Shown here piece by piece: positions 1-7,082 of a stretch of DNA of 33,351 nucleotides; the first letter of the stretch is position 1, and every line of letters begins with the position of its first letter. Source of the DNA: an uncultured Actinomycetes bacterium (GTDB taxonomy: Bacteria > Actinomycetota > Actinomycetes > Nanopelagicales > Nanopelagicaceae); NCBI GenBank assembly GCA_937888825.1, contig CALBFE010000032.1:1-33351 (forward strand), read 5' to 3'. The notes beneath the pieces were generated by a model. That model made no database searches, was not told where the DNA came from, and saw only the letters and a program-made list of their open reading frames with translations. The position numbers and the translations under genes were made by a program.

Positions 1-11
1 ACTTACATAAG

Positions 12-84
12 TGGGTGGTGAGGGACTCGAACCCCCGACCCGGTGATTAAGAGTCACCTGCTCTACCAACTGAGCTAACCACCC
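12..84 (-). tRNA. tRNA-Lys (anticodon CTT)
   Basis: Reading the minus strand gives a full cloverleaf. The acceptor arm GGGTGGT pairs with ACCACCC. The D-loop is TTAGCTCAGTTGGTAGAGC-like, the anticodon stem GGTGA/TCACC encloses loop CTCTTAA, and the T-arm carries GGTTCGAGTCC. The anticodon CTT reads Lys AAG codons. The discriminator is A and is followed by C-T-T, so CCA is not encoded and must be added. The 5' end lies 95 bases from the divergent nuclease gene at 180. Confidence 0.96.
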
Positions 85-144
85 GAGGCATCCAGGCGCC
101 GGAAACGCTTGAATGCAGGTGGAAACCTATCAGCATCTGAGCCC

Positions 145-173
145 TTGCTGCACATTCGCGACACCGGCAAAAT
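145..173 (+). promoter_or_regulatory. Putative promoter of the secreted nuclease gene, leaderless type
   Basis: TTGCTG (145-150), a 17-base spacer and CAAAAT (168-173) resemble -35 and -10 boxes. The hexamer ends six bases before the ATG at 180, so transcription would start at or next to the start codon. No Shine-Dalgarno sequence is visible. This is an inference from motif and spacing only. Confidence 0.5.
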
Positions 174-179
174 GGCCAT

Positions 180-827
180 ATGAGTCACTGGGAAATAAGG
201 ATTGCCCTAGCACTGACGCTATTTCTAGCAGGGATACCAGAGGGATCTAGCGCTGCAACCCCAACAGTGAGCGAAGTGATTGCAACGATGGCTGTGAAGG
301 GGCGCGCCCCAAAGACTGGATACACCAGAGAAGCATTTGGAAGCACTTGGAAAGATGTGGATGGAAATAGCTGTGATACCCGAAATGATATTTTAAAAAG
401 AGATCTTATTGATATGGTCTATAAAAATCGCTGCACGATTCTCAGTGGAGTATTGCCTGATCCATATTCAGGAGAAAGCATTGATTTTGTGAGGGGAGTA
501 GGAACAAGCACTGCCGTGCAGATTGATCACGTTGTGGCTCTTTCAAATGCCTGGCAGACCGGTGCTTTTAAACTAACCCTTGAAATACGAACTGCCTTTG
601 CTAATGATCCACTCAATCTTTTAGCAGTTAAAGGTGTATTAAACTCACAAAAAGGTGATGGTGATGCAGCAACGTGGTTGCCGCCAAAAAAGAGTTATAG
701 ATGTGAATACGTTGCACGACAAGTAGCAGTAAAAGCCAAATACGGTTTGTGGTTAACAGCTCCAGAAAAGGCAGCAGTGATGAGGATTATTGCAACGTGT
801 CCGAAGCAGTTAACGCCAACTAATTAA
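180..827 (+). CDS. Secreted HNH endonuclease family protein (DUF1524/GmrSD C-terminal type)
   Basis: The 215-residue protein begins with a signal peptide (hydrophobic stretch about 8-19, likely cleavage after the SSA near residue 25), so it should act outside the membrane. It shows the pattern of secreted actinobacterial HNH nucleases: D-V-D-G-N-x-C-D-T-R-N-D at 59-70, the catalytic-type I-D-H-V-V with D116-H117, N-D-P-L-N-L at 132-137, and K-G-D-G-D-A-A-T-W-L-P-P at 148-159. Cysteines 65, 85, 175 and 207 could form disulfides. The likely role is extracellular nucleic-acid hydrolysis, perhaps for nutrient scavenging; the substrate cannot be told. It starts at the first ATG after a leaderless-type promoter and ends one base before the convergent ppa. 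Confidence 0.85.
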   Translation: MSHWEIRIALALTLFLAGIPEGSSAATPTVSEVIATMAVKGRAPKTGYTREAFGSTWKDVDGNSCDTRNDILKRDLIDMVYKNRCTILSGVLPDPYSGESIDFVRGVGTSTAVQIDHVVALSNAWQTGAFKLTLEIRTAFANDPLNLLAVKGVLNSQKGDGDAATWLPPKKSYRCEYVARQVAVKAKYGLWLTAPEKAAVMRIIATCPKQLTPTN

Positions 828-828
828 C

Positions 829-1317
829 TCAGTGGCCAGATTTCAATAAGCGCTCGCGGGAACGTTCAATCTCTGCTTGGGCCTCAATTGCATCAACCCA
901 GTTACCACCTGTAACACTCTTGCCAGGCTCTAGGGCTTTATAGACTTCAAAGAAATGCTGGATTTCAGAGAGTTCAAACTCAGGAACATCCTTTAAATCT
1001 TGCAAGGATGCTTTGCGAATATCTCCTGCTGCAACACAGAGTAATTTGTCATCTCCGCCAGCCTCATCGGTCATATTAAACATGCCGATAGCTCTGCAAG
1101 AAACGACACAGCCTGGAAATGTCGGTTCATCAAGCATGACAAGGGCATCAAGTGGGTCGCCATCTAGGGAGAGAGTGTTTTTAACAAAGCCGTAGTCATA
1201 GGGATAGCGGGTGGAAGTAAAGAGCATGCGATCTAAACGAATCTCACCAGTGATGTGATCGACTTCGTATTTGTTACGGCTGCCTGCCGGAATTTCAATA
1301 ATGACATCAAAGATCAT
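829..1317 (-). CDS. ppa: Inorganic pyrophosphatase (family I)
   Basis: A 162-residue cytoplasmic enzyme that hydrolyses pyrophosphate to phosphate and so pulls nucleic-acid and aminoacyl-tRNA synthesis forward. The family signature D-G-D-P-L-D-A is at 52-58 and supplies the metal-binding aspartates. Further conserved acids are E8, E18-x-D20, the Y-P-Y-D-Y-G segment at 38-43, and D89-D90. The length matches the short bacterial/actinobacterial form. The ATG at 1317 is preceded by AGGAAG nine bases upstream. It follows tRNA-His by 37 bases on the same strand and may be read through from it. Its stop lies next to the stop of the convergent nuclease gene, with no terminator visible between them. 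Confidence 0.97.
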   Translation of the reverse strand: MIFDVIIEIPAGSRNKYEVDHITGEIRLDRMLFTSTRYPYDYGFVKNTLSLDGDPLDALVMLDEPTFPGCVVSCRAIGMFNMTDEAGGDDKLLCVAAGDIRKASLQDLKDVPEFELSEIQHFFEVYKALEPGKSVTGGNWVDAIEAQAEIERSRERLLKSGH

Positions 1318-1354
1318 CGGCGCCGGCTTCCTATGAGAGCGAAAGGATAAAACT

Positions 1355-1431
1355 TGGGGTGAACGACGGGGCTCGAACCCGCGACATCCCGGACCACAAC
1401 CGGGTGCTCTACCAGCTGAGCTACGTCCACC
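1355..1431 (-). tRNA. tRNA-His (anticodon GTG)
   Basis: The minus-strand cloverleaf has acceptor GTGGACG pairing with CGTTCAC (one G-T pair), anticodon stem CCCGG/CCGGG and loop TTGTGGT, giving anticodon GTG. The histidine-specific extra G(-1) at 1431 faces C73 at 1358, the expected identity element. CCA is encoded at 1357-1355. The tRNA lies between orn (stop 1456) and ppa (start 1317) on the same strand, so it probably belongs to a mixed tRNA/mRNA transcript. Confidence 0.96.
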
Positions 1432-1455
1432 ATGAGTGCCAAAGTCTACCCGTTA

Positions 1456-2013
1456 CTACTCATCACCTGGAACAAATACTGCGCTGCGGTAATACGCCAA
1501 TTCAGCAATTGAATCTTGAATGTCACCTAAGGCACGGTGATTGCCCGTCTTTGCCGGGGCGTTGAAGTAGGCCTTGGGATACCAGCGCCTTGCCAGCTCT
1601 TTAATGGATGAGACATCGATGGTGCGATAGTGCAGGTAATCATTAAGGCGTGGCATATCGCGGGCAATAAAGGAGCGATCAACAGAGACTGAGTTACCTG
1701 CTAACGGTGATTTTCCAGCAGAAGTATTTGTACTTTCAAGGTATTTAATAATTAAATCTTCGGCCTCTGATACTGAAACTCCATTTGGTATCTCTGTGAT
1801 TAATCCAGAGGTGGTGTGCATCTGCGTTACAAATTCATTCATTCCAGCTAACGCCTCGGCGCTGGCCTTAATCACCACATCCACACCATCACCGATGAGG
1901 TTTAACTGTGAGTCAGTAACAAGGACGGCGATTTCAACCAGGACATCTTTCTCTAGAGAAAGACCCGTCATCTCGCAATCGATCCAGATCAGGTTGGGTT
2001 GTTCGTTGGCCAT
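1456..2013 (-). CDS. orn: Oligoribonuclease
   Basis: This 185-residue DEDDh 3'-5' exoribonuclease clears two- to five-nucleotide RNA fragments, and in bacteria that make c-di-GMP also pGpG. The catalytic set is visible: D12 and E14 in W-I-D-C-E-M-T-G-L, D112 in S-V-D-R-S-F-I-A-R-D-M-P, H159 in N-H-R-A-L-G-D-I, and D164. Length and N-terminus are normal for the family, so the ATG at 2013 is the credible start. That ATG lies one base after the discriminator base of tRNA-Arg (2015), leaving no room for a promoter or Shine-Dalgarno sequence outside the tRNA. The mRNA must therefore come from a tRNA-containing transcript or start inside the tRNA gene. Confidence 0.97.
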   Translation of the reverse strand: MANEQPNLIWIDCEMTGLSLEKDVLVEIAVLVTDSQLNLIGDGVDVVIKASAEALAGMNEFVTQMHTTSGLITEIPNGVSVSEAEDLIIKYLESTNTSAGKSPLAGNSVSVDRSFIARDMPRLNDYLHYRTIDVSSIKELARRWYPKAYFNAPAKTGNHRALGDIQDSIAELAYYRSAVFVPGDE

Positions 2014-2014
2014 G

Positions 2015-2088
2015 CGCGCCTGGCAGGAATCGAACCTGCGACAACCCGCTTAGAAGGCGGGTGCTCTATCCGACTGAGCTACAGGCGC
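2015..2088 (-). tRNA. tRNA-Arg (anticodon TCT)
   Basis: The minus-strand cloverleaf has acceptor GCGCCTG pairing with CAGGCGC, anticodon stem CCCGC/GCGGG and loop CTTCTAA. The anticodon TCT reads AGA/AGG. The discriminator is G73 at 2015 and is followed by C-A-T of the orn start region, so CCA is not encoded. The gene directly abuts orn. Confidence 0.96.
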
Positions 2089-2110
2089 CTGTAGGGGGTC
2101 GTGAATGCTA

Positions 2111-2116
2111 AGTCTA
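2111..2116 (-). promoter_or_regulatory. Putative -10 box (TAGACT) for the tRNA-Arg/orn/tRNA-His unit
   Basis: On the minus strand TAGACT lies 22 bases before the tRNA-Arg 5' end, giving a short tRNA leader. The same hexamer occurs before tRNA-Pro, valS and ndk in this window. No convincing -35 box was seen. Confidence 0.5.
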
Positions 2117-2130
2117 CCGACACATAACGG

Positions 2131-2136
2131 TAAGGT
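2131..2136 (+). promoter_or_regulatory. Putative -10 box (TAAGGT) for ettA
   Basis: A TAnnnT hexamer ends eight bases before the ettA ATG, in a 56-base gap shared with the divergent tRNA-Arg promoter. No Shine-Dalgarno sequence is seen, so the transcript may be leaderless or nearly so. Confidence 0.4.
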
Positions 2137-2144
2137 TTCATCTC

Positions 2145-3812
2145 ATGGCTGAGTTCATTTATACGATGAAGAAGGCGCGTAAAGCGCATGGTGACAAGGT
2201 CATCCTTGATGACGTCACGATTATGTTTTATCCAGGCGCCAAGATCGGCGTGGTCGGTCCTAACGGTGCCGGTAAGTCCACAGTCTTGCAGATCATGGCC
2301 GGACTACAGCAACCTTCAAATGGTGAGGCATATATAACTCCCGGTTACACCGTTGGAATCTTGCTTCAAGAGCCACAGCTCAATGAGTCTAAAAACGTCA
2401 TTGATAACGTTAAAGAGGGCGTGGCAGAAACTGTTGCAATGCTTGATCGCTTCAATGCAATTAGCGATGAGATGTCTAGCCCAGATGCTGACTACGACAA
2501 GTTATTAGCTGAGATGGGTGAGCTGCAAGAACAACTCGATCACCGCAACGCTTGGGAGTTAGATTCACAGTTAGAACAAGCTATGGACGCTCTTCGTTGC
2601 CCACCGGCAGATGCTGATGTTTCAGTTTTATCTGGTGGTGAAAAGCGCCGCGTTGCACTCTGCAAGCTGTTATTGCAAGCCCCAGATCTACTACTTCTTG
2701 ATGAGCCAACGAACCACTTAGATGCTGAATCAGTTCTATGGCTTGAACAACATTTAAATAAATATGCTGGCGCAGTTGTTGCGATTACGCACGATAGATA
2801 TTTCTTGGACAACGTTGCACAGTGGATTCTAGAACTCGATCGAGGTCGTGCTTATCCTTATGAAGGTAACTACACCACCTACCTTGAAACAAAGTCTGCA
2901 CGTTTAAAGATTGAAGGCCAAAAAGATGCCAAGCGCGCTAAGCGTTTAACGGAAGAACTTGAATGGGTGCGCCAAAACGCTAAGGGCCGCCAAGTTAAAT
3001 CTAAAGCCCGCCTTGCCCGTTATGAAGAGATGGCAGCTGAAGCTGACAAGATGCGCAAACTCGACTTTGAAGAGATTCAAATTCCACCTGGACCACGTCT
3101 AGGTAATGTTGTTGTTGAAGTAGATAATCTGACTAAGGGCTTTGGTGATCGAGTTCTCATCGATGGACTTTCCTTTACCTTGCCACGCAATGGAATTGTG
3201 GGGGTAATTGGGCCAAACGGTGCGGGTAAAACGACTTTGTTTAAGACATTGCTCGGCCTTGAAACTCCAGATTCTGGAAGCGTAAAGATCGGTGAAACTG
3301 TAAAGATTTCTTACGTTGATCAGTCCCGTGGTGGATTAGATCCTAAGAAAACACTCTGGGAAGTTGTCTCTGATGGCCTTGATTTCATTAAGGTCGGCCA
3401 AGTTGAAATGCCTTCACGTGCCTATGTCTCTTGCTTTGGCTTTAAAGGCCCAGATCAACAAAAGCCAACTGGAATTTTATCGGGAGGTGAGCGCAACCGC
3501 TTGAACTTAGCGCTCACGCTCAAACAAGGTGGAAATCTATTACTTCTCGATGAGCCAACAAATGACCTAGATGTTGAAACGTTGGGTTCACTAGAAAACG
3601 CTCTCCTTGAATTTCCTGGTTGCGCTGTGGTTATTTCCCACGATAGATGGTTTCTTGACCGCGTAGCAACACACATCTTGGCCTATGAGGGTGATTCAAA
3701 ATGGTTCTGGTTTGAAGGAAACTTCGAATCCTATGAAGCAAACAAAATTCAAAGGTTGGGAGCCGATGCGGCACGTCCACACCGCGTCACATATAGAAAG
3801 TTGACTCGATAA
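2145..3812 (+). CDS. ettA: Energy-dependent translational throttle protein EttA (ABC-F ATPase)
   Basis: This 555-residue soluble ABC-F protein has two ATPase domains and no membrane segments. EttA binds the ribosomal E site and gates the first elongation steps according to the ATP/ADP ratio. Domain 1: Walker A G-P-N-G-A-G-K-S-T at 38-46, LSGGE at 162-166, Walker B with DEPTNHLD near 182-193. The charged helical linker that contacts P-site tRNA runs about 240-300, with Y-L-E-T-K-S-A-R-L at its start. Domain 2: Walker A at 356-364, LSGGE at 445-449, Walker B with DEPTNDLD at 465-476. The protein is full length. The next gene starts at the base after its stop, making this the head of a six-gene run that ends with glbO. 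Confidence 0.96.
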   Translation: MAEFIYTMKKARKAHGDKVILDDVTIMFYPGAKIGVVGPNGAGKSTVLQIMAGLQQPSNGEAYITPGYTVGILLQEPQLNESKNVIDNVKEGVAETVAMLDRFNAISDEMSSPDADYDKLLAEMGELQEQLDHRNAWELDSQLEQAMDALRCPPADADVSVLSGGEKRRVALCKLLLQAPDLLLLDEPTNHLDAESVLWLEQHLNKYAGAVVAITHDRYFLDNVAQWILELDRGRAYPYEGNYTTYLETKSARLKIEGQKDAKRAKRLTEELEWVRQNAKGRQVKSKARLARYEEMAAEADKMRKLDFEEIQIPPGPRLGNVVVEVDNLTKGFGDRVLIDGLSFTLPRNGIVGVIGPNGAGKTTLFKTLLGLETPDSGSVKIGETVKISYVDQSRGGLDPKKTLWEVVSDGLDFIKVGQVEMPSRAYVSCFGFKGPDQQKPTGILSGGERNRLNLALTLKQGGNLLLLDEPTNDLDVETLGSLENALLEFPGCAVVISHDRWFLDRVATHILAYEGDSKWFWFEGNFESYEANKIQRLGADAARPHRVTYRKLTR

Positions 3813-4187
3813 ATGCGATATCAAAACAAGCAATACGTCCGCTGGGATGATCTAGATGCTTTTGGTCATGTTAATAACGCTGTGTATTTAACCTATGCCC
3901 AAGAAGCCCGCTTTGCCTGGTCAGGCATTTTAGAGATGGTTGTGGCCCGCGCTGAAATTGATTTCATTGCCCCTATTTATGATGGAGATACTTTCCTAGA
4001 TGTCGAGCTATGGGTCAGTGCAATTGGTAACTCATCTTTCACCATGACTTATGAGATAAAGATGAAAGGCGAACTGCTAGCCAGAGTGAAAACAGTGCAA
4101 GTAACTGTGGACATGGGCACTAAGAAATCTCACCCAATCGATGATGAGCAACGCGCATTCTTAACTAAATACCTTGAGACGGAATAA
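3813..4187 (+). CDS. Acyl-CoA thioesterase, hotdog fold (4-hydroxybenzoyl-CoA thioesterase type)
   Basis: The 124 residues cover a single hotdog domain. The N-terminal segment R-W-D-D-L-D-A-F-G-H-V-N-N (10-22) is the active-site signature of the YbgC/4HBT group, followed by the long helix starting at Y25. Such enzymes hydrolyse acyl-CoA thioesters; the substrate cannot be read from sequence. Its ATG is immediately adjacent to the ettA stop (TAA then ATG), so translation is probably coupled. From memory, a thioesterase near ettA also occurs in mycobacteria, suggesting a conserved linkage. Confidence 0.88.
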   Translation: MRYQNKQYVRWDDLDAFGHVNNAVYLTYAQEARFAWSGILEMVVARAEIDFIAPIYDGDTFLDVELWVSAIGNSSFTMTYEIKMKGELLARVKTVQVTVDMGTKKSHPIDDEQRAFLTKYLETE

Positions 4188-4188
4188 A

Positions 4189-5865
4189 ATGTCACCTCTA
4201 GCATCACGTAAAGAGCGTGCCTGGTGGCGTGACGCAGTTACTTACCAGATTTATCCACGCTCATATGCTGATTCAAATGGTGATGGCATTGGCGATGTTG
4301 AGGGAATCCGCTCACGTCTTCCATATTTAAAAGAACTTGGTATTGATGCGATTTGGATCTCTCCTTGGTATCCATCGCCTCAACATGATCACGGCTATGA
4401 CGTCTCTGACTACATGGATATCGAACCTGATTACGGAACTCTTGCCGAAGCAGAGCAGCTCATTAAAGAAGCAAATGATTTAGGAATTAAGTTAATCGTT
4501 GACATTGTTCCTAACCACACTTCAAGTGATCACAAATGGTTTCAAGCAGCGCTCAAAGCCGGACCTGGTTCACCTGAGCGAGATCGCTATATGTTCCGCG
4601 AAGGCAAAGGTCCTAACGGTGATTTGCCACCTAATAACTGGGAAGCAGTCTTTGGCGGTTGTGCATGGGAACGTGTGATTGAAGCTGATGGAAAACCAGG
4701 GCAGTGGTATTTACATCTCTTTGTTGTTGAACAACCTGACCTTAACTGGGAGAACCCAGAAGTTGTTGCCCACTTTGAAGAAGTTTTAAAGTTCTGGCTA
4801 GATCGCGGCGTTGCAGGATTTCGTATCGATGTTGCCCATGGAATGTTTAAAGAAGCAGGATTACCAGATATTAGAAAAGATCCAGCGGCATCAATGCTGG
4901 GCACAGAACATAAACCTTTCTGGGATCAAGAGGGCGTGCATGGGGTTTATCGTGCTTGGCGCAAAATCCTTGATTCATACCCAGGAGATCGCATGGCAGT
5001 TGCAGAGGCCTGGGTGAGTCCATCTGAGCGAATTGCACGTTATGTTCGATCAGATGAGCTACAAAACTCATTTAACTTTGAGATGCTAACAACGCTTTGG
5101 GATGCAAAAGAGATTAAGACAAAGATTAATAACTCTATTGATGCACTAGAAGAAGTTGGAGCACCAACCTCTTGGGTCTTTAACAACCACGATGTTGTGC
5201 GCTCAGTTGATCGTTTGGATCTAGGGCTTACGAATCATGGCGATACAACGTTTTCACGCCAAGGCGATCCTAAAGCGCTCAACATAGCTCGTGGCACATT
5301 GCGTGCTCGTAGCGCTGCTTTAATGACGTTGGCATTGCCTGGTGGAACATATTTGTATCAAGGTGAAGAGTTAGCTGTTCCTGAAGTGCGCGATATTCCA
5401 GAAGATCGTTTAACTGATCCACGATGGAAGATGAGTGGTTATTTAGATCATGGTCGTGATGGTTGCCGTGTTCCCATGCCATGGACTTCCAATCCATCCG
5501 GTGCTTTTGGTTTTTCAAGCAATGCTGCGCTAAAGCCAGAGCAAGCATGGTTGCCACAATCTTCTTGGTGGGGCAAGTATGCAGTTGACACACAAGATGG
5601 TGTTGAAGGATCAACGCTGTCTATATATCGAAGTGCTTTAGCCATTCGCAAAGGTGAAGAAGGCTTAGGCGATGGACCCATGGCGTGGATTGAAGCAGGG
5701 AATGATGTTGTTGCATTTGAGCGCCCTGGCAATTTCGCTTGCTACATCAACTTTGGTGCACCAATCCAACTTCCATCTAATTCACAGGTATTAGTTTCAA
5801 GTGGACCAATAAGCGCTCATATATTGCCAACTGATACTGCTGTTTGGGTCAGACTAGTTTCTTAA
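4189..5865 (+). CDS. aglA: Alpha-glucosidase, glycoside hydrolase family 13
   Basis: A 558-residue cytoplasmic enzyme with no signal peptide that should release glucose from short alpha-glucosides such as maltose or isomaltose. It opens with W-W-R-D-A-V-T-Y-Q-I-Y-P-R-S, typical of oligo-1,6-glucosidase-like GH13. Region I is V-D-I-V-P-N-H (104-110). The nucleophile D204 lies in G-F-R-I-D-V, the acid/base E263 in V-A-E-A-W, and the third acid D325 in N-N-H-D. A C-terminal beta domain follows. I chose the ATG at 4189, one base after the thioesterase stop. An in-frame TTG at 4174 would add five residues but overlaps the upstream gene. Substrate preference (alpha-1,4 or alpha-1,6) is not decided. 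Confidence 0.93.
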   Translation: MSPLASRKERAWWRDAVTYQIYPRSYADSNGDGIGDVEGIRSRLPYLKELGIDAIWISPWYPSPQHDHGYDVSDYMDIEPDYGTLAEAEQLIKEANDLGIKLIVDIVPNHTSSDHKWFQAALKAGPGSPERDRYMFREGKGPNGDLPPNNWEAVFGGCAWERVIEADGKPGQWYLHLFVVEQPDLNWENPEVVAHFEEVLKFWLDRGVAGFRIDVAHGMFKEAGLPDIRKDPAASMLGTEHKPFWDQEGVHGVYRAWRKILDSYPGDRMAVAEAWVSPSERIARYVRSDELQNSFNFEMLTTLWDAKEIKTKINNSIDALEEVGAPTSWVFNNHDVVRSVDRLDLGLTNHGDTTFSRQGDPKALNIARGTLRARSAALMTLALPGGTYLYQGEELAVPEVRDIPEDRLTDPRWKMSGYLDHGRDGCRVPMPWTSNPSGAFGFSSNAALKPEQAWLPQSSWWGKYAVDTQDGVEGSTLSIYRSALAIRKGEEGLGDGPMAWIEAGNDVVAFERPGNFACYINFGAPIQLPSNSQVLVSSGPISAHILPTDTAVWVRLVS

Positions 5866-7082
5866 TGCCAAATACAGCGCTGCAACAGAAAGTAGTTAAA
5901 ACTCTTGCAACTGCCCAAGTTTTAAATGGTGTTGGTGTTGCAGGCACTGTTGCAGCAGGTTCACTTTTAGTTTCATCAATCACAGATTCAGAAACCTTGG
6001 CCGGTCTTGCACAGACTTTTTCTGTTTTAGGCGCAGCTGCAATGGCGTTGCCGCTTGCACGTTTAACTGCCCGCGGTGGTCGCCGGCTTTCACTCTCTGT
6101 TGGTTATGTTGCAGGTGTTGTCGGTTCCATCAGTGCAATCGCTGGCGGAGCACATAAAAATATCTTTTTCATGCTCCTTGGAACTTTCTTAGTTGGCTCT
6201 GCTGCTGCATCTGGCTATCAAGCCCGCTTTGCAGCTATTGATTTAGCAACGGATGAAACCCGTGCAAAACAACTTTCATTTGTTGTCTGGGGATCAACTA
6301 TTGGCGCAGTTGCTGGTCCTAATTTGATGGACCCAGCAGGACGCTTAGCCGAGCATTTCAATCTGCCAGCACTTGTTGGTCCCTACATGATTTCTGCTGC
6401 CACATTGATTTTTGCAACAGTAGTTATTCAACTCTTCCTTCGCCCTGATCCTTATTTGTTAGCTGAAAAACAGGCCAAGGTTAAACAGCACAAGGGTTCA
6501 ACTAAAGCAGCACTCACTCACATTCGCTCTAATCCACAAGCACTCTTTGCTATTAGCGCCATCGCTATTGGTCACGTGGCAATGGTTTCAGTGATGGTGA
6601 TGACTCCTATTCACATGAAGCATGTTGATGTTTCACTGCAAATCATTGGTTTTGTTATTAGCGTGCACGTTTTGGGAATGTATGCATTTTCACCAATTGT
6701 TGGATCCTTGAGTGATCGCCTTGGGCGCGTGCGGGTTATCCAAATTGGCATAACAATCTTGCTGCTTTCAACTTTAGTATCTGGCACTGCTGCAGCAGAT
6801 GATGCGGTAAAACTTGGAATTGGTTTGTTCTTACTTGGCCTGGGTTGGTCTTGCACGCTTATTGCAGGCTCTGCCTATTTATCTGAATCAGTCTCAGTTG
6901 AGATGCGACCAGCTTCACAAGGTGCCAGTGATTTAGTCATGAACTTAGCTGGGGCAGGCGGTGGAGCAATAGCCGGTGTGATTATCGGGACCCTTAGTTA
7001 TGGCTGGTTATGCTTATTTGCAGCCGTTCCTGTAATCGCATTAGCGCTAGCTGCTAGAAGGATAATGAAGATTGAAAACTAA
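5865..7082 (+). CDS. MFS transporter
   Basis: The 405-residue hydrophobic protein has about 12 predicted transmembrane segments. The N-half carries a motif-A-like loop A-R-G-G-R-R between helices 2 and 3, and the C-half repeats it as G-S-L-S-D-R-L-G-R at 280-288. The central loop after helix 6 is short and basic. Substrate unknown. Position just after the alpha-glucosidase makes sugars or their products possible, but drug or metabolite efflux fits equally. The ATG at 5865 overlaps the upstream stop by one base (TAATG), arguing for translational coupling. An in-frame TTG at 5844 is less likely. Confidence 0.85.
   Translation: MPNTALQQKVVKTLATAQVLNGVGVAGTVAAGSLLVSSITDSETLAGLAQTFSVLGAAAMALPLARLTARGGRRLSLSVGYVAGVVGSISAIAGGAHKNIFFMLLGTFLVGSAAASGYQARFAAIDLATDETRAKQLSFVVWGSTIGAVAGPNLMDPAGRLAEHFNLPALVGPYMISAATLIFATVVIQLFLRPDPYLLAEKQAKVKQHKGSTKAALTHIRSNPQALFAISAIAIGHVAMVSVMVMTPIHMKHVDVSLQIIGFVISVHVLGMYAFSPIVGSLSDRLGRVRVIQIGITILLLSTLVSGTAAADDAVKLGIGLFLLGLGWSCTLIAGSAYLSESVSVEMRPASQGASDLVMNLAGAGGGAIAGVIIGTLSYGWLCLFAAVPVIALALAARRIMKIEN

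Noticed and set aside
4174..4188. TTG start for the alpha-glucosidase at 4174
   Set aside because: It overlaps the thioesterase gene; the ATG at 4189 follows its stop by one base and gives the normal family N-terminus.
5279..5732. Overlapping minus-strand ORFs inside the alpha-glucosidase
   Set aside because: They are shadows of the plus-strand gene: two mutually overlapping frames, low-complexity composition, no ribosome site and no domain.
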